Position numbers and translations under genes: made by a program. A stretch of DNA of 64,000 bases from CAVSUB01 sp963730995 (lineage in GTDB: Bacteria > Acidobacteriota > Vicinamibacteria > Vicinamibacterales > 2-12-FULL-66-21): contig CAVSUB010000013.1 of the NCBI GenBank assembly GCA_963730995.1, forward strand, positions 1,178,001-1,242,000. The letters run 5' to 3'. The notes below the pieces were generated by a model, which was given only the letters and a program-made list of their open reading frames with translations, searched no databases and had not been told where the DNA came from. Positions 52,120 through 60,188 of this stretch are shown here, one piece after another. Position 1 is the stretch's first letter. Each line of letters starts with the position of its first letter.

Positions 52120-52228
52120 GCCTCAGCTCTGCTCGTTTGCGACCGGCGTCCGGCCGGTCTGAGTCAGGGGCGTCAGATTGCTGTTGCACAAGTACGACTC
52201 TCCGCCCTGTTCTGCCGGAGCTGGCACT

Positions 52229-53449
52229 TTAGGGCTGCTGCTCCGTCGGCCGCCTTACCGCCGGCTGCGCCGCAGAGTTGACGATGTAGGTATCGCCGCC
52301 ATCGGTCTTGCTGATCGGATCCATCTCTTCGAGCGCCCGCCATTCGTTCGCGGAGATCACGCCGTTCTGACGCTGGGTCGCCAGCGCTTGCGAGCGACTC
52401 GCCATGTCGCCTCTGAGCATCGCTGCCCGGATGAATCGCGCGTAGTAGGTGTTGAACGATCGCGGCCCCAGGCAATCGCGGCGCAAGGCTGACTCCCAAT
52501 TCACAAGGTGCGGCTCCAGGCCATCGCGGAGCCATCGCAGCGATTCGTTTTCCACATTGGAGAACGTGGCGCGCTCGAGATCTCCGATCATGTGAGGCGG
52601 TACGCCGAACGGCCCGCAGATCTCGCTGCGCTGAAACTTCCGGCTCGCCAGGAATTCCGCATCCTGTGGCGGCACGCCCGTCGCCGCGTACTTCATGCCG
52701 GCACCGATGATCAGGAACCGATGCGCGCGGTCTGGGCCAGCGTGGATGCTTTCGACCGCCTCCAGGATCTCCTTCCGCTGCTCGGGGTCCAGGTCCTGAT
52801 CGGAAGACAGTACGCCTCCGAGGGCCGCCCCATTCTTGTAGAAGGTCGCGCCGAATCGCTCCATCGCTGCCGTCAGCCCGAGCGATTCGCGGAGTATGCG
52901 GATCGGGGAGCGGCCGGTGATGCCGTCGCAGCTATGGATCATCAGCCGGAAGATCGGCGGCCGCGCAGGGTCATAGATCCACTTGTCGCCGCCGTACGTG
53001 AACCGCAACCGTCGCCGCTCGTCGCGATCGACATGCATCAGCCACGGCGCCAGCGGCCACAGGGCCGTCACGTCACCACGGCCGTTGCGCTCGACTTGCG
53101 CGTATGCGTTCCCCCACAACAATAGATGCTGCTGCATCAGGTATCGGAATTCGAACGACGTTTGCTCTGGATTCGCCATTTCGGTCAGCACGGAACTGAG
53201 CGGCGTGTCCGTCGCCTCGGTCTTCGTCCCGTCTGGATTCAGGCGATAGAGCTTCAGTGGCAACTGCGCCAGCGCGGACGCATGGACGCGCACGCACGCA
53301 AAGACCGTGGGCAGTCCCTCGGCCGTCGTCTCCGTCACGGCGACACCGGCATGCGTCGGTCCAGGGCCGATGCCCATGTCGCTCCAGTTCTGGAGCTGGC
53401 TGAGGTTCCACGAGCGCCGCTCAAATAGCGATGTAAACGGGGTTCTCAT
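52229..53449 (-). CDS. Phage portal protein, HK97 family
   Basis: 406 residues. TTAEGLPTVFACVRVHASAL, LPLKLYRLNPDGTKTEA, PLSSVLTEMANPEQTSFEFR, GNAYAQVERNGRG, ERFGATFYKNGAALGGVL and FGVPPHMIGDLERATFSNVE are all hallmarks of HK97-type portals, the dodecameric ring through which DNA enters the head. The ATG overlaps the stop of the small membrane protein (ATGA). Length is near normal. No terminase gene, the usual upstream partner, is present. Confidence 0.94.
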   Translation of the reverse strand: MRTPFTSLFERRSWNLSQLQNWSDMGIGPGPTHAGVAVTETTAEGLPTVFACVRVHASALAQLPLKLYRLNPDGTKTEATDTPLSSVLTEMANPEQTSFEFRYLMQQHLLLWGNAYAQVERNGRGDVTALWPLAPWLMHVDRDERRRLRFTYGGDKWIYDPARPPIFRLMIHSCDGITGRSPIRILRESLGLTAAMERFGATFYKNGAALGGVLSSDQDLDPEQRKEILEAVESIHAGPDRAHRFLIIGAGMKYAATGVPPQDAEFLASRKFQRSEICGPFGVPPHMIGDLERATFSNVENESLRWLRDGLEPHLVNWESALRRDCLGPRSFNTYYARFIRAAMLRGDMASRSQALATQRQNGVISANEWRALEEMDPISKTDGGDTYIVNSAAQPAVRRPTEQQP

Positions 53450-53589
53450 CTCGCGCTCTGCCTCACTTCAAATCCGCCCGCTAGGAACAGCACCGCGCCA
53501 GCCACGACAAGCGCGATCGGCACGGAGATCAGCATCAACCCGACGATCGCGAGGACGAAGCCGGCGATCATGAATACTTGGCCCGTCAT
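53446..53589 (-). CDS. 47-residue two-span membrane protein (element)
   Basis: MTGQVFMIAGFVLAIVGLML and PIALVVAGAVLFLAGG are two membrane spans. It overlaps both neighbours by ATGA (Zn-ribbon gene upstream, portal downstream), so it is part of the late operon. A holin-like function is possible but it lacks other lysis genes around it. Confidence 0.65.
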   Translation of the reverse strand: MTGQVFMIAGFVLAIVGLMLISVPIALVVAGAVLFLAGGFEVRQSAR

Positions 53590-53943
53590 TGCTGATCGCC
53601 CCGAGCGCCGTTGCGCTCCTGCCGGCGTTCGTCTCGGCAGGCTTCGCAACGGCGCGGAAGGGTGAGGGCGGCGTACGCGATACCAATCGCGCTGCGCGCG
53701 AGTCAACGTGAAACTCTCGGGGCACTCGATGCAATACATCCGAATGATGTCGTGCCCTTGCGGGTCAATCTCGTCAGCCGCTTCGCGCAGCGCCTGCGGG
53801 ATGTCCACTGCTTGCAGCATCTGCAAGGCTTTGACGATTAGTCTCGCTGCCTGTCCGCGAACCATGCGGGTGTTTGCTTCTGTGTTGTTCGTGGGGATCG
53901 GCGCGTCGGGGATGTAGGCGTTGCCGTTGATGGGGGTGTTCAT
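53586..53943 (-). CDS. Zinc-ribbon protein with one frameshift (element)
   Basis: Starts at 53943 (MNTPINGNAYIPDAP). MYCIECPESFTLTRAQRDWY is followed, after a single-base shift near 53655, by TLPRRCEACRDERRQERNGA and a stop overlapping the next ATG. The two CxxC pairs then match the 'probable zinc-ribbon' family (CxxC-x-F-x(n)-F/WY-x(n)-P-RCxxCR). The length of 358 bases is one over a multiple of three, which agrees with one inserted base. Confidence 0.65.
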
Positions 53944-54038
53944 GATCAGGGTTGTCCTTTTGTGTTTTGTAGGGTTGAGAATCAGCGGGCCGCCGGACAT
54001 CTGCCGGCCCGGCCCGCTGCGATGCCCAGAGGCTGCGA

Positions 54039-55443
54039 TCAGCTCGTGTGGATGCCCTCGACAACCGTGAATGCCTTCGGGTGTGCAAGCTGGATGTCAG
54101 CGCGCAGGTACGCTCGAATCCAGACTTGCAGATTCGAGAACGCGGAGCTCGATGCCTCGGCCGCCTGCCGGCTGACTTCCATTCGGAACGACGTCCGCAG
54201 GCCGACCATCAGCTCGCGGAAGTCGCCCACGAATGCGACCGTGGCATCGTCCTCTGCCGGGGACCCCAGGTCGCCCAACGTGTTGGGGATCTGGTTTGTC
54301 CGGAACTCGGGCACGGCTGCGACTGCGGCCGGAACCTGCAACGGTTGTCCGGTCGTGTCCTTCAGCTTCGCCAGGATCGTGGCGATCTGGCTGTTGTAGA
54401 TTCGCGCGTTGGGCGTGAAATTCTGGCCCCAGCACGAGCCGATCGCGTCGATCAGGAAGTCGTAATCGCCGGGGATACCGTCGGCCGGACTGCCGGTATC
54501 GTTGAACGCCTGGAACACGACGCCGCTCTGATTGATGACGCCTCGCGGTTCCGGCGCAATGCCGGTTCCTAGAAGCGCCACCCGATCCAGTTCCAGCGCC
54601 AGCGCGTTGGACATCTCGCGCTCGAGAATCTGATCGACGTTGTTGGAATCCTCCGACAACTCGACGGACAACTTGACGAGGATCGGCAGCGTCCGGGCCG
54701 CGAAGGTGACGCGCTCCAAAACGATGTCGCTCGGAGTGATCGCGGAGTTTTCGCTTTTCCAGGCAACCGTCGCGCCCGTCGCCACACGGGCGAGCGACAG
54801 GTTGTCCGATGTCATCGGCACCGTCACCGCGCCCGCGCGATTTACAACCATCGCAGCGCGCACGCGATCGATGAAGGAACCGGCCAGGACGTCCGGAACG
54901 GAGAATCCGCCCGCAGAATCGGTGCCCTCGGAGAGCACACGCAGCTCCAGGTCGCTCAGCCCGCGACGATCGCCAACCGCGAACCCGCGAATGACGCGCC
55001 CGAAGGAGAGCCGATCGGATCCCGGCTGATTGAACGTACTGGACGTTACGGCCGCGAACGAAGTCGGCGCACCGCTGCTCCGTTGTCAGCACTGGCGACA
55101 GATCCTCCGATGTCTGCGCCCGGCTCACGACTGTCTGCGAGGCCGGTACCGCGTAGGCTGACTCGCCGCGCTGTTCCACGCTCCGTTTCAGCCCGAGGAT
55201 CGCGTCACGCTCGCGAAGGTTGCGGCCCCACTTTTTATTCTCGTCGGCCAGCATGTCCCCACGGCCGGCGGCCTCGCAGTCTCTATTGATGTCGTTTAGC
55301 ACCGCTGCCCGGAGTTGCAGTTGTGTCTCGAATGCGGCCGCGACGTCCGCGCCGTAGGCGTTTGGATCCGCCGCGAGCGCTGTCAGTTCCGTCAGGCTGA
55401 TCTGTCCCTTGCTTGTCTGTTCTACGAATTCTGTGATGTTCAT
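54039..55443 (-). CDS. HK97-type major capsid protein, one frameshift
   Basis: Two overlapping frames make one protein of about 465 residues. The N-terminal scaffold-like part (MNITEFVEQTSKGQISLTEL) is helical. After a shift in 55020-55080 it continues SFGRVIRGFAVGDRR, SEGTDSAGGFSVPDVLAGSF, VTVPMTSDNLSLARVATG, ELSEDSNNVDQILEREMSN, LDRVALLGTGIAPEPRGV and DFRELMVGLRTSFRMEVSR, the standard path of the HK97 fold. No separate protease gene is seen, so maturation could differ from HK97. It sits upstream of the zinc-ribbon, membrane and portal genes. Confidence 0.88.
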
Positions 55444-55463
55444 CTCTGACTCTACCTATCTGT

Positions 55464-55613
55464 CTACTGAGTGCGTCCCCGCGCGATGCGCGTCAGGATG
55501 CTATCGGCTGGCTCGAAGAACCCTCGGCCGGTGGTGAACGGGTGGCTCGATGAACCCTCGCCCGTGGTGAATGCGCGCAGTCGGCGACTGATCGCGCGGA
55601 TGGTGCCTGTCAT
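55464..55613 (-). CDS. 49-residue element protein with internal repeat
   Basis: MTGTIRAISRRLRAFTTGEG, then SSSHPFTTGRGFFEPADSI. It starts at an ATG that overlaps the stop of the gene upstream (ATGA) and ends 20 bases before the capsid gene. A 34-bp DNA duplication (55510 and 55544) encodes the repeated FTTGxG segment. Function unknown. Confidence 0.5.
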   Translation of the reverse strand: MTGTIRAISRRLRAFTTGEGSSSHPFTTGRGFFEPADSILTRIARGRTQ

Positions 55614-56020
55614 GCACGACGCAGATCCAGAAGCCGTCGCCGCATGCCTATCAAATTCTGCACACGTGCAGAGTTTGCCTCGCCCGCAGAGACACGCGCC
55701 CCGCTCCTGACAGCCTGGAGCGCTCCCTCGGTCGGGGGCAGCTCCTGACCGTCGCAAGCGGTGCAGAGCCAGATCCGAACGCCTAGGGCATCGCGCCGGG
55801 CTGGGATGTAGTCCGGACGCACACGCGGGTAGAGCCGTTTCGGCTCGTCGAACACCAGCGTGGGGCTGGACCCTTCGGCGTTCCTGCAAATCGAGCAGGG
55901 CGGCGTCCAGCAGCCCCAGCAACGATCGGACGGCGGATCGACGTCAGGCCACGCTGCGCCGGTGACGGCGTGCGTATCTCGGATCCTGACTCGGCGGCAG
56001 CTTGGGCAGCTATCGTGCAC
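55610..56020 (-). CDS. Cysteine-rich element protein (putative zinc-binding)
   Basis: 136 residues from a GTG at 56020. CPSCRRVRIRD, CWGCWTPPCSICRNAEG and WLCTACDGQELPP give four CxxC pairs, suggesting two zinc ribbons. It could be a nuclease- or terminase-like accessory or a small DNA-binding factor; I do not recognise the family. First gene of the late operon. Confidence 0.55.
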   Translation of the reverse strand: MHDSCPSCRRVRIRDTHAVTGAAWPDVDPPSDRCWGCWTPPCSICRNAEGSSPTLVFDEPKRLYPRVRPDYIPARRDALGVRIWLCTACDGQELPPTEGALQAVRSGARVSAGEANSARVQNLIGMRRRLLDLRRA

Positions 56021-56380
56021 GGGCTAAATCTCCAAACCTAGAAACTTTGGAACACGCGCAAAGAGAGCGAACTCCGCGCCACGCCCCGACGCCTCCCCGT
56101 TGGGGGAAAAAGCCTGGCCCAGCCAGCAAACGGCGAAGCCATGCGGGCCTATCCACGCACGCGGACGAGTAAACGAAGGCGGGTCGAAGGCCCCGAGCCT
56201 CAACTTATTCACTGCACGGACTAGCGAGAACTCGCGCGACGCTGGGAAGAATGCTTGGAGGCACAGGCTGAGATCCCCAGCCGGGACCCCCATGCCCAAT
56301 TTCGCGATCCCGCGCATCAACGCCCCCAAGGCTCCGATGCCGGTCTTGAAGCACAGGCGGACAAGCCCAATCCGGGGGTT
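56021..56380. other. Region between late operon and TGGCAGT array
   Basis: A minus-strand frame spans 56024-56530, but it also crosses the repeat array, has poor codon bias and no ribosome binding site, so I do not call it. No other feature seen. Confidence 0.4.
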
Positions 56381-56544
56381 ACTGCCACTACTGCCAACAC
56401 CTATAGCCATCTCAGAAATGGCAGTAGGTGGCACTCCGATGGCAGTGCATGGCACCTTCAATGTTTCCGGGCCTAAAAACAGTGGCAGTGGGGTGGCAGT
56501 AGCATGGCAGTGCCAGAGGGTTACTGCCATGCGGGTTTGGCAGT
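56381..56544. repeat. Iteron-like array of nine TGGCAGT heptamers
   Basis: Exact TGGCAGT or its complement at 56381, 56390, 56419, 56440, 56483, 56494, 56505, 56523 and 56538, with near matches between (TGGCACT, TGGCACC). Copies at 56483-56505 are spaced 11 bases, one helical turn. It lies immediately downstream of the RepA-like ATPase gene; a replication origin or partition site is the natural reading. Confidence 0.75.
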
Positions 56545-56548
56545 AGAT

Positions 56549-57619
56549 TCACGACGCTACAGCCTTGCTCGTCGGCCAGAAGCGGGATCCGTCCTGACGG
56601 GCATATCCAGCCGTCAGAAGCGCTTCACAGGCTCGATGGAACGTGCGTTCCGGGATGTCTTGCGCCGCTCGCTGCCATTCCGACTTCGTAGCGCCAGTGC
56701 TGGCGAACGACTCGCACAGGATGCTGATGGCCTTCTGCTGCGCGGGGGTCAGATCCTTTGAGGGGAGCACTTCTGAGGCAGACCGTAGGACGCAGCCCTC
56801 ACCATCCGGCGCGGGTACCAGCTTCAGCAGCATCTTTTCGAACGGCGCAGCGTTCCGCTGCTTGCTGCATTCGACGTGGATCACGTCGTCTACGGGCGTA
56901 ACGCTGATCATGCAGTCCGCTGCGCCACGCATCGCGCTGTGTCCGCGCTCGCGACTGCCGCCGGCATTCGTGTGGTGCACCAGGACGACGGAGACGCCCA
57001 ACGCATCGCGGAGATGCTGCGCGTTGACCATCGCGGCCGTGGTGTCCTCGGAGCTGTTCTCGGCTGCGCCCGACATCACGGCCGCATAGGTGTCGATGAT
57101 CACCGCTACCAACGGTTGCGGCCACACCTGACGCTGTAGGAACAGGCGGAACCGACCGACGCTCAGGGGGTCGCGGAGATCAATGGTTTCCGCGAACGCA
57201 TAGACACCGATCGGATCGCAGAGGTCCAGTCGTGCCGCTCGTTTCGCGGCACGGACTCTCATCTTGTAACCGGGCGCGTCCTCTGCCACGACGCTGACGG
57301 TTGCCCCCGGCATCAACACCTTGTGGCCGTGGAAGTCTCTACCGGTCGCGATCGCCACCTGCATGCCCGCCGTCAGTGTGGTCTTGCCGGCCCCAGGCGG
57401 CGCGTAGATGACGATGATTCCGCGATACTGGAGTACGTTCTCGATGATCCACTGCGGGTCCGGCAGGCTCATGATCTCGACGTCGTTCAACAGACGCCAG
57501 GACTCCGGAAATGTAGGCTCGTGTGCCGGCGGTGCGGCTGCTGGCGGCTCTCGATCCTGCGGATCGTCTGACCATGCCCAGGTCAGATCGTCGGCGTCCA
57601 GCGGTTTGATAGCGTCCAC
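56549..57619 (-). CDS. RepA-like AAA/RecA-fold replicative ATPase (element)
   Basis: 356 residues from a GTG at 57619, three bases past the previous stop; a TTG at 57691 would overlap that gene by 70 bases. Walker A YAPPGAGKTTLTAG, Walker B region VAVIIDTYAAVMSG, and VVLVHHTNAGGSRERGHSAM with RGAADCMI are diagnostic of the RepA/RSF1010-type hexameric helicase family (AAA_25). The C-terminal 70 residues look like a winged helix (TKSEWQRAAQDIPERTFHRA). It would load at the adjacent TGGCAGT array. Confidence 0.85.
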   Translation of the reverse strand: MDAIKPLDADDLTWAWSDDPQDREPPAAAPPAHEPTFPESWRLLNDVEIMSLPDPQWIIENVLQYRGIIVIYAPPGAGKTTLTAGMQVAIATGRDFHGHKVLMPGATVSVVAEDAPGYKMRVRAAKRAARLDLCDPIGVYAFAETIDLRDPLSVGRFRLFLQRQVWPQPLVAVIIDTYAAVMSGAAENSSEDTTAAMVNAQHLRDALGVSVVLVHHTNAGGSRERGHSAMRGAADCMISVTPVDDVIHVECSKQRNAAPFEKMLLKLVPAPDGEGCVLRSASEVLPSKDLTPAQQKAISILCESFASTGATKSEWQRAAQDIPERTFHRACEALLTAGYARQDGSRFWPTSKAVAS

Positions 57620-57621
57620 GT

Positions 57622-57846
57622 TCAACGGCGTGTCTCCAGCCAGTGATCCATCTGATCGCGAAGTTGCTTCTTGTCCCTGGTGGTCTGCCAAAGATCTCGC
57701 AGTGTCTTCCGATGGCGATCCAGCAGCACGTTGAACATCAGGCGGTACGACTCGATCACGTTCGCCATATCGGTGATGATCAAGTCGCTGTCGTGGACTG
57801 TCTCAGTCAGGTGCTCGATCGTCAGGTCGCGGTAGTCGCGTGGCAT
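57622..57846 (-). CDS. Small helical element protein
   Basis: 74 residues (MPRDYRDLTIEHLTETVHDS, then DLIITDMANVIESYRLMFN), all helix, charged C-terminus. The ATG overlaps the stop of the HTH gene (TGATG). In the early operon between excisionase-like and RepA-like genes. Not recognised. Confidence 0.65.
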   Translation of the reverse strand: MPRDYRDLTIEHLTETVHDSDLIITDMANVIESYRLMFNVLLDRHRKTLRDLWQTTRDKKQLRDQMDHWLETRR

Positions 57847-58091
57847 CAGAGCGTCCGCAGTTCCTTCGACTTCTCGATCAGCGCATCGAGGTCGCGAATG
57901 TCGATGAGGATGCGTCGGTTGACGCCGGGTGTTCCTCGGCCCGTACGGCGGTGACGTTCGACGGGCAACCGCACGATCGGGATCGCGCCGGACTGAATGC
58001 CACGGTCCACCGTATCGACGCTGCTACCGATGTAGGCTGCGGCCTGCTCGCGATCGAGCAGGCGCGGCGTGATTCCCGGATTAGTAGTCAA
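57846..58091 (-). CDS. Excisionase-like HTH protein
   Basis: 81 residues. LLDREQAAAYIGSSVDTVDR is a typical opening of MerR-like/excisionase (HTH_17) DNA-binding proteins, followed by IQSGAIPIVRLPVER and NRRILIDIRDLDALIEKSK. A TTG at 58091 overlapping the upstream stop is the likely start. It would bend the att DNA for excision or act as a regulator. Confidence 0.75.
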   Translation of the reverse strand: MTTNPGITPRLLDREQAAAYIGSSVDTVDRGIQSGAIPIVRLPVERHRRTGRGTPGVNRRILIDIRDLDALIEKSKELRTL

Positions 58092-58599
58092 TGTCTTTGC
58101 GGTTGATGGGCTGATCGTTCTTGCCGGTGTCGTCGTCGGCGGGGTCGGTTGCGATCTGCTTCACCAGCGCTTTCATGTTGACGAAGAACCCGTCGCTGCC
58201 CGCGACAACCGCCGAGGCCATCATCTTGGCGGGGACCATGTGGGCGAGATACTCGACGGTGTTCAGCCCTGTCTCGGTTCGTTCGACCATTCGGAACACG
58301 ACTAGTGTCTCGACGGACGCCGCTTGCGTTGGATCGAAGAGCTTGTCCCAGGCCGACTTGATCTCGGCCTTATCGAACATGTCCGCGATCTGCTCAACGC
58401 CGACGCGCCACTGGAGCATCCGGACCGCTACGGCAATCTGCGCAACGTTGATTCGGTCGAGCTGCGGGCTGACTCCGCGGCGGCTTGCGGGCTTGACCGG
58501 GACGATGGTGTCCGTCCGAATGAGGTGAGCGATCTGATCGAGCTTGGCGCCTGTGCGCCGCATCGCGTCGTGAGTGGTGAACCGGTCGTCTGCATTCAT
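58081..58599 (-). CDS. MerR-like regulator (element early gene)
   Basis: 172 residues from the ATG at 58599 (MNADDRFTTHDAMRRTGA). The N-terminal 75 residues follow the MerR HTH plan (TTHDAMRRTGAKLDQIAHLI, then RTDTIVPVKPASRRG and NVAQIAVAVRMLQWRVGVEQ). The rest is alpha-helical, with MVPAKMMASAVV near the middle. It is the first gene behind the strong promoter at 58641-58669 and could bind the CAACGGA operator there. Confidence 0.7.
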   Translation of the reverse strand: MNADDRFTTHDAMRRTGAKLDQIAHLIRTDTIVPVKPASRRGVSPQLDRINVAQIAVAVRMLQWRVGVEQIADMFDKAEIKSAWDKLFDPTQAASVETLVVFRMVERTETGLNTVEYLAHMVPAKMMASAVVAGSDGFFVNMKALVKQIATDPADDDTGKNDQPINRKDIDY

Positions 58600-58640
58600 C
58601 TCGGTGTCTTTCCTCGCCTCGTTATAAGTGGGCAAGGGAA

Positions 58641-58685
58641 ACTATACAGGACGACGTCCGTTGTGTCAACGGATATTGTCCGTTG
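58641..58685 (-). promoter_or_regulatory. Early promoter and operator of the element
   Basis: On the minus strand TTGACA (58669-58664) and TATAGT (58646-58641) are exactly 17 bases apart. A perfect inverted repeat CAACGGA-N5-TCCGTTG (58667-58685) overlaps the -35, and a further TCCGTTG half-site lies in the spacer (58657-58663). This is the layout of a repressed phage early promoter. Confidence 0.75.
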
Positions 58686-58778
58686 AGCGGGAAGGGTTTC
58701 AATGGTTAGCGGAACGGGTAGCGTACGTAGAAACGGCCGCCCGATGGCGGCCGATCTACGTTAATTTCCTAATGATTC

Positions 58779-58853
<75 letters not shown>

Positions 58854-58970
58854 GTTCGAAAGGAGCCGCTCCTGACGGAGCGTTGAACACTACATCTTTA
58901 CAGGGGAGGTCCGATCCTGTCCAGACCGGTTTTGATCTCGCGAGGCCAGGATCCCACAGTTGACGATTCG

Positions 58971-59459
58971 GCCCGCCAGCCCAATAAAATCCACAGCGTC
59001 GAATAATTCAATTGAGCGACCGGAACGGAGCCGGCGGCGAAGCGCCGGCGGAGTGCAGAGAGCCAGGCGGGGCGCAGGGGACCCTCGGCGACGGTAGCGC
59101 GCGGAGCGGAGTGGGCGTTGCGCCCCACGGAGCGTAGCGCGCAGTCGCGCCTGGGGACCGCCCGCCAGCCCGATACAATCGACAGCATCGACGAGTTCAA
59201 TTGAGCGACCGGAACGGAGCCGGCGGCGAAGCGCCGGCGGAGTGCAGAGAGCCAGGCGGGGCGCAGGGGACCCTCGGCGACGGTAGCGCGCGGAGCGGAG
59301 TGGGCGTTGCGCCCCACGGAGCGTAGCGCGCAGTCGCGCCTGGGGACCGCCCGCCAGCCCGATACAATCGACAGCATCGACGAGTTCAATTGAGCGACCG
59401 GAACGGAGCCGGCGGCGAAGCGCCGGCGGAGTGCAGAGAGCCAGGCGGGGTGCAGGGGG
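58971..59459. repeat. 189-bp tandem repeat, 2.6 copies, between tRNA-Cys and tRNA-Gly
   Basis: Units at 58971, 59160 and 59349 (last one 111 bp). Units 2 and 3 are nearly identical; unit 1 differs mostly in its first 40 bases. Each holds a 7-bp hairpin (GCCGGCG/CGCCGGC) and, on the minus strand, TTGAAC followed 16 bases later by TTGTAT. 189 is a multiple of three, so a repetitive open frame results. Confidence 0.9.
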
Positions 59460-59476
59460 CCCCGCCGATTCAATAT

Positions 59477-59551
59477 TGGAGCGGGAAACGGGATTCGAAC
59501 CCGCGACTTCGACCTTGGCAAGGTCGCACTCTACCACTGAGTTATTCCCGC
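59477..59551 (-). tRNA. tRNA-Gly (GCC)
   Basis: Acceptor GCGGGAA/TTCCCGC, U73 and encoded CCA. D arm CTCAGTGGTAGAG, anticodon loop TTGCCAA (GCC), T arm CGGGTTCGAATCCCG. Confidence 0.95.
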
Positions 59552-59637
59552 CCGCCGACGCATCACACGACGCCCTACGGCCGCGCGCATCTCGCTCGTC
59601 GAGAACGCCAATCGTACCACAGCGCTCCGAACCGGAA

Positions 59638-60035
59638 TCAAGAAAACGGCTCACGCGTCGAACGCATTCCGGTAGAGCGTCGACCACGTTCGGCGCCCCG
59701 CGACCGTCCCGCCGCCGCCGTCTCGTCGATCGCCACCACGTCGAACCGGCACGGCCGTCCGGTCAGCCGATGCCGCGACCAGGTAGTCGGTGGCCATCGA
59801 CACCAGCCGGCGCTGCTTCCAGCGGTGTCACCGCCTCGGCCGCCGTCCCGAACTCCCCCGTCGTCCGCGCCTTGACCTCGACGAACACGGTCGTCTCGCC
59901 ATCTCGCGCCACGACGTCGATTTCGCCATGTCTGGTGCGGTAGCGGCGCGCAAGAATTGCGTACCCGCGGCGCTCCAGTTCCGCGACGGCGAGATCTTCG
60001 CCGGATTTCCCGAGTTCCTGGCGTTGGAGGGTCAT
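59638..60035 (-). CDS. YraN/UPF0102-family protein, frameshifted
   Basis: From the ATG at 60035 (MTLQRQELGKSGEDLAVAEL). GYAILARRYRTRHGEIDVVA and FVEVKARTTGEFGTA are the endonuclease-like PD-(D/E)xK core of the YraN family (GEID...VEVK). After about residue 75 the match moves to another frame (ending CRFDVVAIDE), so one or more single-base errors lie near 59800-59830. These are small cytoplasmic nuclease-fold proteins often near rnhB or lepB; the role is unclear. Confidence 0.75.
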
Positions 60036-60101
60036 CGCCGTCCGACGATGCAAGGCCAGAGCCGCGACGCTGGGTCAGACGTTCGGACGTCATCGCTTAC
60101 A

Positions 60102-60179
60102 GCCGCGGGGCCCCACCTCCGCGGCTATCCGCCGCTCGCTCGCTCGCGGGCTGCTCAGTGACGACAGCCCACTTTCAGC
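60102..60179. repeat. Dispersed copy of the 10627-11101 repeat
   Basis: GCCGCGGGGCCCCACCTCCG forms the same terminal hairpin, then a diverged unit with CTCAGTGACGACAGCCCAC and TTTCAG. Single copy between yraN-like and aminotransferase genes. Confidence 0.75.
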
Positions 60180-60188
60180 ACGTTCCAA

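Noticed and set aside
56024..56530. 168-residue minus-strand gene
   Set aside because: It overlaps the TGGCAGT array, has weak codon bias and no ribosome binding site.
58890..59687. Repeat protein of 207-265 residues on the minus strand over the 189-bp repeats
   Set aside because: The repeats are a multiple of three, so the frame is open by arithmetic. It crosses the tRNA-Gly gene and has no start signal.
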